Shown here: positions 32,310 to 43,428 of the stretch, in pieces
Layout: each line of letters begins with the position of its first letter
How positions within the stretch are numbered: the stretch's first letter is position 1
Assembly: GCA_033782935.1 (NCBI GenBank)
Contig: JAWQEG010001559.1
Location: forward strand, 2,233,001-2,297,000
Source: Petrolisthes cinctipes
Lineage: Eukaryota > Arthropoda > Malacostraca > Decapoda > Porcellanidae
Length of the DNA stretch: 64,000 bases
Reading direction: 5' to 3'
Position numbers and translations under genes: made by a program
Notes under the pieces: generated by a model
Seen by the model: only the letters and a program-made list of their open reading frames with translations
The model's database searches: none
What the model was told of the DNA's origin: nothing

Positions 32310-33165
32310 GCCATGAGTCAATAATGTGTGGCCAATTCGGAGACGTACAAGAGCCGTCTCCCACCGGCGGGACAGGCCACTGTAGCTCCACAAACCAAGG
32401 CGCTGGCGGATGTCGCAGAGCTTGTTAGCCCCGATGGCGTCCCATCTGTCCTGCCAGCAGGAACGAACGGTAGCATCTATGTAGGGTCGAAGGTCCACTG
32501 CAGGAACAGGATGACGCCTGGCAGGAGGCCGGGAATTGGAGACTGCAGCCTTAGCCAGGGCATCAGCCCGCTCATTCCCATCATCACCCATATGGGCCAG
32601 GAACCAACAAAAAGTGACTTTGCGGCCACGACGACCCAGGAGGACAAGCCACTCAAGAATGGCCAACACTAGGGGATGGGAAGAGTTAAAATTACACAAG
32701 ACCTGCAAGGCACTACAGGAATCGCTAAAAATAGTAAACGAAGGCTGAGGGAGAGTAAAAATCACTTGGAGGGCATATAAAATGGCCGAGAGCTCAGCAG
32801 TAAAAATTTACATGACAGAATGGAGCCTGCCGCCACGGCGAAAGTCAGGAAAGACAACTCCAGCATCAGACTTTGACCCATCAGTGTACACAGGGAGGGA
32901 CTCCCTGTGAGTGAAGGCATGTTCTAAAAAGAGGGAACGAGCCACTGGAGAAGGAAGAGATTCCTTATTGTCTGTAAAGCAGGTGCAGGGGAAAACTTCT
33001 GGAAATAGCCATGGAGCCACCCTGGGGAAACTCACAGGACAAATCTGGAAGTCATCAATGCCCATCTCCTCCATAGCCTTCCTGACCCGGAAGCCAAAGG
33101 GCCATAGTGTACGAGAATGTAAAAGGTAGTACTGAGACATGATATCAGATGACACCGCCAAGCAG
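32310..33165 (-). pseudogene. nLTR-4c RNase H region
   Basis: MEEMGIDDFQICPVSFPRVAP, then SLPVYTDGSKSDAGVVFPDF, a break near 32810, FTLPQPSFTIFSDSCSAL, GNERADALAKAAVSN, and SCWQDRWDAIGANKL. The acidic residues of YTDGS, FSDS and NERADAL are present; the AELSAI Glu lies at the break. A frameshift near 32810 and truncation at 32310 inactivate it. Confidence 0.87.
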
Positions 33166-33174
33166 GGAAGGGAG

Positions 33175-34440
33175 TCAGGAAGTCGATGTAATCGATGACA
33201 AACAACGAACCATCAAGGACTGGCGACGGAGATCAAGAGGTGGCTCATTAGCGTCCACCAGGAGACTGGGGATTGGGGACGACCTGAAGGCTCCGGTCGC
33301 CAGACGTACTCCAGCATGATGAACAGGGTCTAAAACTCTGAGACGGGCATAGGTGGCAGAAGAGTACACCTCACACCCATAGTCAAGTTTTGACCTAATA
33401 AGAACATGGTATAGGCGGAGGAGGGTGGCCCGATCAGCCCCCCTGGACGTATGGCCCAGGGCTCTCAACAGGTTAAGAGCCTTGAGGCAAGTGACCTTAA
33501 GTGTACGTAAGTGGGGAACCCAAGTCAAACGTTTGTCAAAAAGGAGACCCATAAAGCGAGTCTCCTCGACACAACGTATCCGATGACCATACATGAATAA
33601 GTCCGGATTGGGGTGGACGCCTCGGATGCGGCGGAAGTGCATAGCAACTGTCTTGGAAGGAGAAAATCGAAACCCATGAGAACCAGTCCAACGTGACACC
33701 CTGTCAAGGGCAAGCTGCATGCGCTGCTCTGCCACTGACATACGGGAAGCAGCAAACCAAACTGCTAGGTCGTCAACGTACATCGAGTTAGCTATACTGT
33801 CTGGAAGGGATGAGGCAATGGCATTAATTGCTACTGCAAACAATGTGACACTGAGGACGTTTCCCTGGGGGACGCCCTCCTCCTGTGCAACAGATGCTGA
33901 GTGGGTTGTACCAAACCTCACAGAAAAACTGCGACCACTGAGAAACTCCTTAAGAAAGCGTGGAAGGCGACCCCGAAGGCCATATAAATGGAGTTGCTGC
34001 AAGATGCCATATTGCCATGAAGTTTCTTAGGCTTTCTCTAAATCAAAGAATACAGAGAGAAGGTGTTGATGTCGTGCAAAGGCCTCACATGCAGCAGCTT
34101 CCAACCTGACCAGAGCATCTGTAGTGGAACGGTGTTTACGAAAGCCAGACTGGGACGGAGACAGAAAATCACCCCGTTCCAAGAAGTATACCAGTCTGAC
34201 ATTCACCATCTTTTCAAATAGTTTACAAAGACAGGAGGTCAAGGCAATTGGTCGATAATTGAGGGCAACACCAGAGTCCTTGCCCGGCTTGAGGAAAGGA
34301 AGGATGGTAGCAACCCTCCACCCAGAAGGGAAGACACCCTCCAGTCAGATTCTGTTATATAAAGCTAAAAGAAATGAGATCGCCTCCTCACGCAAGTGTC
34401 GTAACATTGCATATGGGATGTTGTCTGGCCAACAGAGCAC
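33175..34440 (-). pseudogene. nLTR-4c reverse transcriptase
   Basis: NYRPIALTSCLCKLFEKM, SGFRKHRSTTDALV, FFDLEKA followed by TAG near 34027, then GVPQGNVLSVTLF and catalytic YVDD at 33769-33780, and a thumb RSKLDYGCEVYSSAT. It ends in a frame change near 33180. Only one stop within RT proper was noted, so it is better preserved than nLTR-4a. Confidence 0.88.
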
Positions 34441-34995
34441 TGGGTGAGCAGAGGGAAATGTCAATAGCGGTAAAAGTCCCAGTAGGGCTATTAAAATGTG
34501 TCACATCTCCCGTATTTAAAACCCCTAATCCCTCATCCTCAATAAAAGAAGCCAATAAAACACCCCTGGGGTTTACCGAACTGTCACCCCACAGAGGATG
34601 ACGATCATAATAAACCACCCAATAAAATAAAGGGAGAGGGAAGGTCCCGTACAAGACGGTTGAGATTACCCCTCTCAACTGTAACACTGGGAGGAAGGTA
34701 TAGACTGCACATAGTGTACGGGCGGTCCATAAATACTTTAACTGCAACAGCCTGGAGCGGAGTGTCAAGCTCCAGGCTCGTGCATGGAATATCTCGGCGA
34801 ACTAGGATGGCAGAGCCACCATGGTGACCCTGCCCTTCAAATGAATTGGAATAAAATGCAGAGTATGATGGAGGACTGGCAGGAATGTAGTCCCTAAGCA
34901 TTGGGTCTTGGAGAGAAACACATGCAGGAGAGAAGCTAGAGAGAAGAACGAGCAGTTCCTCCCAAGAAGCACGCAAGCCACGGCAATTCCACTGA
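34440..34995 (-). pseudogene. nLTR-4c endonuclease, 3' deleted
   Basis: LRASWEELLVLLSSFSPACVSL, GHHGGSAILVRRDIPC, VCSLYLPP-like sequence, then LLGGLL and a stop where GDFNG should be, the same damage as in nLTR-4a. The domain breaks off at SLCSPSALL and joins RT-side sequence (RQHPICN) at about 34440. The SDH motif falls in the deletion. Confidence 0.88.
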
Positions 34996-35011
34996 AGGAC
35001 CTTGAACAGTG

Positions 35012-35858
35012 TTACTTTAGTACTGATTTTTGGGAAGCCTCACGGAGGTACTTCCCACTGCCACCTCGACCTGAGGGTTTTCTCAAACAATAAGATTTGT
35101 CTAATCCTGGGCCACTAGAAGAAGAGCGAACCCGAGGAGTAGTACGTGGGGCAGTAATTGGGACCCGTAGACGAGTCCCTGAAGCATCTGATATGTTAGA
35201 AGAAGATGAAGGTATATGAGCTGGGATATTCTTTGAAACAATTACATTGGTATTGTCCTGTACAGCAGTGGTATCACTGACACAGGCAGATACATCAACA
35301 TCCATAATACAGGTGGTAGACACACTCCGCTGCTCAAGCGGAAGAGAAACTGAATCTTTTGAAGTTACAACATCCGTGGCATCCACATTAACTTTACGCC
35401 CCTTTGATGATCCCGAAGGAAGCTTGCGAGGAGGAACTTCTGTTGAATCAAGAGATTCATCAGAGCCACGAGAACGCTTCTGGTGAAATTGAGAGGAAAC
35501 TATGGATGAGTCCACAGAGATGGTTGCCTTACAAGGTGGAACATCTATAGAGTCAAGTGCCTCAGAGGAACCACGAAGGCGTCTCTGTGGCAGTTTAGGT
35601 GACTTAAGTTTCATTTTTGGAGAGCGCGTGGCAGCGTGAACCTCTACCACATGAACACCTTTAGCTAATGTCTGAGAATTGTCATCAGTTGAAGGGTCAC
35701 CAGAATGAGTGTCTGATAAAGTTTCCAAGACAGAGAAACTATAATGTAGAGTAACCTTTGAAACGCTCTCACTAGAACAAAAAGCAGCTGCCTCTTGAGA
35801 GGGTTGAGAGGGTGCTGCAACCGATTTAGGGCGAAGGGAGGAGGCGTATGTCTTCGTG
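35012..35858 (-). pseudogene. nLTR-4c ORF1 second half
   Basis: A 283-residue open frame, Ser/Thr-rich, following the zinc-knuckle region (which is missing). It includes the repeated motif LDSIDVPPCK and LDSTEVPPRK, between which nLTR-4a has its deletion. It joins unrelated sequence at about 35858. Confidence 0.85.
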
Positions 35859-38599
35859 ATCAATATTTTGTACTCCTATGGATAGTGGTGTACAAGCACT
35901 ATCCCATAAATAAAATGTTGCGGGACAAGCCATAGCAAATCAAGATAAGGTAGTGAAACAGGTAGTGTGCAAATCATTGCACAGAAATTGAATACGAATT
36001 ATGTAGCTTACATGATCAAAAAATAAAATAAAAAATAACTACATGTATGGAATAATCACATCATATTTTTAGGCTTCTATTTATTTCTGTGAGTTGGCAG
36101 GAAACTGAATTGCAGGTACAGGAACTTAGAGAGGAATGACAACCATTTATTAAGAGTGTATTTACTGCGGATACAACTCACAATTATTACCACTCCATCA
36201 ACTACGAGATGCAATGGTAAAATCAGTGATGAAATACCATCTTACTTACTATCTATTCATACACCTACTTGAAATATTATTATACAATCATGCGTAGAAT
36301 TATAACACTAGATCATATACTCATTATTATTCCCATTACAGGTAAAATGTTATTCACAGGCTACACACTTCAACAATTCCCAATGAAAATGGAAGTATCC
36401 TTTAATGTTCGATTTTCATCCAATAAGTATTATACTTACTGATGATATCATCAGTGACACACAACTTCTCAAGTGCCATGTTGCATATCTTCATTTATAT
36501 GTTTGTCCTGCATATTTATTTGCATTTAATTCTCCAAATTATGCAAAATCTCCACTTGCTTGAGATCAAAGTAATACTAATCAAGCACTATATGCAAGTA
36601 CATTCATATCTATTACTAATCACTCTTTCATCATCATTTTCTAATTTCCGCTATCTATACTTACCTGCTGATACACAATTAGCACTGATTTGCCCTAATC
36701 ACCCTACACATGGTATGGTTCAAGGCTACTATAAAGAAGCAGACTCATGTGAAATACGATCCAAGGGAATTGTTACCTTGCCTAGTAAACATAATTTGCT
36801 TGAAAACATAACACACTCTCTTCCACCTTTCAATTAATTTCGACTTGTTTAACATCTCCTAATTATAAGTTGTTTCAGAAAAAGTGAAACTCTTAAGTTT
36901 ACTTAATGATACTGTGATTCAAACATCCTTATTATATCATTTTATTCCTCTATATGTTGATCGAAATAAATCTTGGTACCAATGTTTATTATCCCATGTC
37001 TTTCCCTTCTAGCATGTAATAATATTTTTATATTGTATATGAAAAGTCTACTATAATATTTTGTATTGTATAAGAGAGATTCATCGACGTATACTTAATT
37101 ATCTTGTATTGAAAAGAATAAGGCTGTTATTTCACAGCCACAACATTACAACACGGCTCCCCCCTCATTAATGTGTGAATCTTTAGCATAAGTTAGCTTA
37201 TATACACACACTTACATGCACCTAGCTAAATACAATAATTTTAAGATGATTTTTATGTAACAATGTATTCATGTTCATGTATATATATTCATGTATTGAT
37301 GATAATGTCTATGTTCATTTGTATATAAGGCGTGCCAATGTCTTAATGTCTATTTTTATGTTAATATTTTATGTGTTTAATGTTAATATCTTAGTTATTT
37401 TGACCCTACCAAACATTGTGAACTGGCCTTCTATTAAATAAAGCATTAATGCCCGGAGGCCAGGCTGGTAGCTGGTCTGAGCGAATGTACAGTTGCCTCA
37501 GGGTATTTCTTTACCCTCTGCGGTGGCTGTAGAGTGCATGTGGCATCACTGGACATGTTCGGATCACATTTGATACAGTATAATATTACATCTAATACAT
37601 TATTAACATTGAAGATTCCGAAACAGTGATTCATTGTGTTATCCGTAAATATGATTCAATAGGGAGATTGGTCTCATTCATAAATGTTACTCCTGTATTG
37701 CTATGCTGCCACATCTACGCCAAACACAGAAGAGGGGGTAAAGGAATACCTTGAGGCAACTGTACACCTTAAAACCATTAAGAGGATCAAATGGACAAGG
37801 GTCACTCTCAAAATAACTTCCCAATCTGTTTAGAATCAGAAAGCAGGCCACCTGGTCAGGCTGAACACACACACACACACACACACACATACCTTTCCCT
37901 ATCTTATTTTCATCTCTCCAAACCCAGGTGCTCAGGTCATTAACCTTTCCTACTTTTCCTTCATAGGAGAGTAGGAAAGAGAGTAAGAGTAAGAGAGAGA
38001 GAGAGAGAGAAGGAAAGGGTTGGGCTATGATTAATCTTCCTATCTCATTTACCATCTTTCCAAGATGCTTTTAGCCCAGGTGTCAACCTCTGTCCACCTC
38101 GGTTCACTTTCACTTTAAAAGGAAAGAGAGAGAGAGAGAGGAACTAACCTTGACCATAAACCCTTTCACAGAGAAAGAGAGAATTAGGAATAAAGCAGGG
38201 AGAAGAGAGAAGTAGGTAGACAGACAGACAGAGAATCAGACTGACCACTGACCGGCAACACAGTCACTCTAGCCATTTCTGTCAACTATTGAGTTTGAAA
38301 TGTATATAAGCATAGGAGGATAACTAGCTTTAGGAAACCTACACTGACTTTCTAAGGGCTATACACTGTCTCCATAGAGAGATATATTGATATAAGACAA
38401 GGCACATCATTATCATTCCCTGTATATATATATAAGTATATATAAATAAATTAAGCATTAAGAAACTTGTGAAGTCAATTACCTATAAGAAAGCACCCCG
38501 TCTTCCACGTTACCTAATACAACAACAACAACTACTACTACAACTCCAAGAATTTTTGTTATCAGATTCTGAACGAGTTAGGCCTTAGAGGACTGGTAC
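35859..38599. other. AT-rich spacer, no gene seen, with microsatellites
   Basis: No motif-bearing ORF was found. A 131-codon frame at 36442-36837 is AT-rich without recognisable features. It contains an (AC)n run at about 37865-37888, (AG)n runs near 37993-38010 and 38124-38139, a TATATAAG at about 38300, ATTAAATAAAG near 37433 and a CAACAACAACAACTACTACTACA stretch near 38520. These could be LTR parts, but no paired ends were found. Confidence 0.5.
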
Positions 38600-38613
38600 A
38601 CTAGTTCGGTGCG

Positions 38614-39330
38614 ATGTTCGATGCACGAGTCTGGAACTTGACACTCCGCTCTAGGCTGTTGCAGTTAGGTTTTATGGACCGCCCCTACACTGTGTGGAAT
38701 CTATACCTTTCTCCCAGTGTTAAAGTTGAGAGGGGTTATCTCAACCGTCTTGTACGGGACCTTCTCTCTCCCTTTATTTTATTGGGTGATTTTAATGGTC
38801 GTTATCCTCTGTGGGGTGACAGTTCGGTCAACCCAAGGGGTGCTTTATTGGTTTCTTTTATTGAAGATGAGGGATTAGGGGTTTTAAATACGGGAGATGT
38901 GACACATTTTAATAACCCTACTGGGACTTTTACCGCCATTGACATTTCTTTCTGCTCACCCAGTGCTCCGTTGGATTTTACTTGGAATGTGTTGCCCGAT
39001 TTATATGGTAGTGACCACTTCCCTATAATTTTAGAAACTAACAGGTACGAACCGCAGTCTCGTCTTCCTAGGTAGCTACGTAGCTTCCTTTTGGTAGCTC
39101 TGATGAGGCTGTGACATATTTCACAGATATGCTCCACTCTGCTGCTCTCAACTCTATCCCTAAACCTTCTGGCCACTTTCCCAAACTTTCAGTAGCTTGG
39201 TGGTCACCATTCTGTACCACTGCTGTGCGGGAGAAGCGCGCTGATTTCTCTCGCCTTTGTTGCAATTGTGGGGACCCAACTCTTTTAGAGGACTTGCGAC
39301 ACGCAAGGGCTCGGGCTAGATGAGTTTTAA
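38614..39330 (+). pseudogene. nLTR-4d endonuclease C-terminal part
   Basis: Open from 38614 to 39075, with LLGDFNGRYPLWGDSS intact, GTFTAIDISFCSPSAP and YGSDHFPII, so both catalytic motifs destroyed in nLTR-4a/4c or lost there are kept. A stop at 39073-39075 and frame changes follow through the linker (SVAWWSPFCTTAVREKR) with TGA near 39322. The start of the domain is missing. Confidence 0.88.
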
Positions 39331-39359
39331 AATAGGCACGACGTGCATCTTGGAAGGCC

Positions 39360-42008
39360 TATGGGGGGAAGTTTTCTGTTAGTTGTCCACCGGTTCTTAA
39401 GGTCAATGGAATTAAGATCATGGATGGCTTAACAGTGGCCAACACCATGGCAGAGGCTTTTGCAAGAGTCTCCAGCCGTGACTCTCGACCTCTGGCTGTC
39501 AGGCATGAGTTGGGAGCCCATGACCGCACTATCGTGGATTTCTCGGGGAAGGAGAATGAAAGATATAACCATATATTCACCCTGAGAGACCTGCACTCTG
39601 CTCTCTCTCTCTCTCTCTGTGGCGACACTTCTCCTGCACCAGACAACATCACATATGCAATATTGCGACACTTAGGTGAGGAGGCGATCTCATTTATTTT
39701 AGCTTTATATAACAGAATCTGGCTGGAGAGTGTATTTCCCTCTGGGTGGAGGGTTGCTACCATCCTTCCTTTCCCAAGTCGGGCAAGGACTCTAGTGTTG
39801 TCCTCAATTACCGACCTATTGCCTTGACCTCCTGTCTCTGTAAACTATTTGAGAAGATGGTGAATGTCAGACTGGTATCCTTCTTGGAACGGGGTGGTTT
39901 TCTGTCTCCGTCCCAGTCTGGCTTTCGTAAACACCGTACCACTACAGACGCTCTGGTCAGGTTGGAAGCTGCTGCATGTGAGGCTTTTGTACGACATCAA
40001 CATGTGGTTTGTGTATTGTTTGATTTAGAGAAAGCCTATGACACTACATGGCAATATGGCATCCTGCAGCAACTCCATTTATATGCCCTGCGGGGTCGCC
40101 TTCCACGCTTACTTAAAGAGTTTCTCAGTGGTCGCAGTTTTTGCGTGAGGGTTGGTACAGCCCTCTCAGCATCCATTACAAAGGAGGAGGGCATCCCACA
40201 GGGAAGCGTATTCATTGTCACATTGTTTGCAGTAGCAATTAATGCCATTGCCTCATCCCTTCCGGATGGTATTACCAACTCTATGTACGTTGACGAGCTG
40301 GTGGTCTGGTTTGCTGCTTCCCGTATGTCAGTGGTGGAGCAGAGCATGCAGCTTGCCCTCGACATGGTGTCACGTTGGGCTGGTTCTCATGGGTTTCACT
40401 TCTCTCCTCCCACGACGGTTGCTATGCACTTCTGCCGCATCCGAGGCATCTACCCTGATCCAGACTTATTCATGTATGATCATCGGATACGTTGTGTTGA
40501 GGAGACTCGCTATTTGATTCTTCTTTTTGACAAACGTTTGACTTGGGTTCCCCATTTACATTCACTTAAGGTCTCTTGCCTCAAGGCTCTTAACCTGTTG
40601 AGGGTCCTGGGCCATACGTCCTATGGGGCTGATCAGGCCACCCTCCTCCGCCTATACCATGCTCTTATTGTGTCAAAACTTAACTATGTTCATCATGCTG
40701 AGGTACGTCTAGCAACCAGAGGCTTCAGGTCGTCCCCAATCCCCAGTCTCCTGGTGGACGCTGATGAGCCACCTCTTGATCTCTGTCGCCAATCTTTGAT
40801 GGTTCATTGTTGGCTTCGATTACATCGACTTCCTGACTCCCTTCCATGCTTGGAGGTGTCATCTGATATCATGTCTCAGTACTACCTTTCACGTCCTCGC
40901 ACACCATGGCCCTTTGGCTTCCCTGTCAGGAAGGCAATGGAGGAGTTGGGCATTGATGACTTCCAGATTTGTCCTGTGAGGGTCCCTAGGGTGGCTCCAT
41001 GGCTTCTTCCAGAAGATTTCCCCTGCACCTGCTTTTCAGACAAGAAGGAATCTCTTCCTCCTCCAGTGGTTTGCTCCCTTTTTTTAGAACATGCCTCCTC
41101 TCACAGGGAGTCCCTCGCTGTGTACACTGATGGGTCAAAATCTGATGCTGGAGTTGGTTTTGGAGTTGTCTTTCCTGAGTTTTGTAGAGGCGGCAGGCTC
41201 CCTTCTGTCATGTCCATTTTATATGCCCATATGCCCTCCAAGTAATTTTTTCTCTCACTCAGCCTTCTTTTACAATTTTTAGCGATTCCTGTAGTGCCTT
41301 GCAGGCCTTGTGCAATTTTAACTCTTCCCATCCCCTGGTGTTGGCCATTCTTGAGTGGCTTGTCCTTCTGGGACGTCGTGGCTGCGGAGTCACATTTTGT
41401 TGAATCCCGGCCCGTGTGGGTGTCTATGGGAATGAGCAGGCTGACGCCCTGACTAAGGCTGCAGCCTCCAGTTCTTGGCCTCCTCCAGGCGTCATCCCTT
41501 TCCTGCAGTGGACCTTCGACCCTACATAGATGCTGCCGTTCATTCCTGCTGGCAGGACAGATGGGACGCCATCGTGGCTAACAAGCTTCGTGACATCCGC
41601 CAGCGCCTTGGTTTGTGGAGCTACAGCGGCCTGTCCCGCCGGTGTGAGACGGCTCTTGTTGGTCTCCACATTGGCCACATTCTATTGACTCATGGCTTTT
41701 TGATGGAGAGGGCACCCCCTCCGTACTGTGATGATTATCTGGTCCCTCTGACACTGTGGCATGTTATTGCCGAGTGTACCAGCCTTGGTGACCTTTGTCG
41801 TAGGCACCTCTCTGAGTACCAGGCGGGTGACAGTTCTTACAGTCTCTCCCAGGTGCTCGGGGAGGAGACTTGTTGTGTGGGAGGGAACACCCCTCCTATG
41901 TGGAGGAGGCTGGCCTCCTCCACAAATTGTGAATGTTATGATATTTATGGCTTTTTATATTGTTCAATGTTTTTAATTTTTATCTTTTATAAATTTTACT
42001 TGAGATAA
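39360..42008 (+). pseudogene. nLTR-4d reverse transcriptase, RNase H and C-terminus
   Basis: RT N-terminus 39420-39740, then a 499-residue frame 39746-41245: NYRPIALTSC, SGFRKHRTTTDALV, LFDLEKAYDTTW, GIPQGS and the catalytic motif at 40286-40297 reading YVDE instead of YVDD. RNase H starts YTDGSKSDAGVGFG but a deletion removes the AELSAI Glu and a stop follows. ISDS-type and NEQADAL sequence lie in other frames, then the C-terminus 41475-42008 with YCDDYLVPLTLWHVIAEC, its second Cys replaced by Tyr. Inactive by several lesions. Confidence 0.9.
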
Positions 42009-42256
42009 TCAGGTTCTTTTAGTGTAAATATGCCTCTTAGTTTATATGTTCTTTTAATCATGCTGCCTATCCCTTTCGGGGTGGTGAAGCATGTTTGGTG
42101 TGTGTACATATTTTATTAATGATGTAGATGACCATTTTATGTTGGGCGGTATATGGCCCTAGCTGGTGCGCAGCCAGATGCCTACAGGCATTTATAAATC
42201 AATCAATTGACAGCTAATGGCTTGTAAACCACTCACGATACATTAATTAATGATAC

Positions 42257-42844
42257 AGGATATGGAAGTACACTCCTTTAGATGTCTGGTGATGTACTTG
42301 TAAAGTCTAAATGGACATCTTTAGGATGGATAGCCAGCTTAGAATGACCACAACTCAAAATTCACTTTTACACTCTATTTACATATTTAAGTACATTTTC
42401 ACAATCTAAATTTTTTATAAAACATGTCAAAATCTCGTTTTTCATTACAACAATATGAATTATAATGTCACTGATGCTTTTCGTACATATATGGTAATTA
42501 GAGGAAACGAGGAGTAATGAAAATATGTCCTCCCACCCTTACTGTTCGAGTAAGACTTATGGTGGTAGCTGGCTGGGCAAGGGGGGGGGGGATCCTTACA
42601 AGCCCGCAATCAGTATAGCTACCCAAGACAACCATGCTATGGGGCAGGCATTTTTAAAAACTGCTTTAACAAGAATTTTCGTCACCTTGGGTCCTCCACA
42701 CTTGTTGCTGGTGATGAGAATTCTCCACCCCCGCAGTGAACTTTGAGTTGATGTCAGCCTGAGCTGGCTACCCATCCTATAGATGTCCATTTAGTTTTCA
42801 CAAGTACATCAGGAGACAGATATAGGTTTGTACTTCCATATCCT
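42257..42844. mobile_element. 588-bp terminal-inverted-repeat element (unit 1)
   Basis: Arms of about 85 bp: AGGATATGGAAGTAC at the left, and its complement GTACTTCCATATCCT at the right, with matching inner parts (TGATGTACTTGT, AATGGACATCT, GGATGG.TAGCCAGC). The interior includes a G run at 42581-42591 and no transposase ORF. No clear target duplication. It is probably a non-autonomous DNA transposon of unknown superfamily. Confidence 0.75.
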
Positions 42845-42930
42845 ATTAACCGTCATAGTGACCGCAATTGCGGAGAAAGGCCCAGGAGAGAGAGCTGCCA
42901 CAATAGATAATGCCTACGGTGTAGTGGCTA

Positions 42931-43187
42931 AACTATATACATTTTTTGAAATGTGTATGAATTTGTATGTTGCTGGCATGTCGTAAGATACATTGCCGGT
43001 TCATTCCCAATGCTTCCGCAGTGTTTGCATGGCTGCAATGTCTTTTTTGCCACTGGTGCATTGCGATATACCTCTGACCCATCAGCAGCCCTGCAAACAC
43101 CACAGAAGTATCGATGGTGAACCAGCGATGTATCTTGGGACATACCGGTGAGATACAAATTAATATACATTTTAAAAAAACTATATA
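42931..43187. repeat. foldback hairpin of about 257 bp (unit 1)
   Basis: Left arm AACTATATACATTTTTTGAA... pairs imperfectly with the right arm ...TTTTAAAAAAACTATATAG, through AATTTGTAT, AAGATACAT, GTGTTTGCA.GGCTGC. Arms are about 110 bp with a short loop around 43060. Minus-strand frames across it are palindrome by-products. It may be a foldback MITE. Confidence 0.7.
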
Positions 43188-43428
43188 GTGATAAGTAAGG
43201 GGTAGACCGGGTATGTCGCCCCAGCTCTTTCCGGGTAAATCTGACATGTCACTGTGGTGTGATGTTCTTGATCGTGAGTAAAATACTATAGTTTGGCCTT
43301 AATATCATAACATTTTCTGTGAAGCGTATTTTTAGAGTAAAAACACGAACGCTTATTATCATTTCTTTAATGTTTTTGTGTATCGAACAAATATTTCAGC
43401 AACCTTGTGAGAGTGGGTGGTTTCCTAA

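Larger units (their letters stand above)
32308..35858 (-). mobile_element. nLTR-4c: minus-strand nLTR-4 copy truncated at both ends
   Basis: Element order from 35858 down: ORF1 second half, ORF2 endonuclease, RT, RNase H, cut at LLTHGFL near 32310 before the C-terminal zinc motif and 3' UTR. An internal deletion of roughly 750 bp joins the endonuclease to the RT N-terminus near 34440. No tail or target duplication is visible, so its arrival mode is unclear. Confidence 0.88.
38600..42209 (+). mobile_element. nLTR-4d: 5'-truncated nLTR-4 copy
   Basis: It starts inside the endonuclease (about 38600), keeps RT, RNase H, the C-terminus and the 3' UTR, and ends in AAATCAATCAATTGAC at 42196-42209. 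The part from 39424 onward is also present in the second tandem unit. No target duplication was found at its ends. Confidence 0.9.

Noticed and set aside
36442..36837. 131-codon open frame as a gene
   Set aside because: AT-rich, Leu/His/Ile-rich translation without motif, signal or homologous copy; AT-rich spacer frames of this size are expected by chance.
39360..39763. 134-codon minus-strand frame in nLTR-4d
   Set aside because: Antisense shadow of the RT N-terminal coding region; the same frame recurs wherever nLTR-4 does.
42928..43247. Minus-strand frames of 80 and 104 codons, with Cys residues
   Set aside because: They lie exactly across the foldback palindrome and are explained by its inverted structure.
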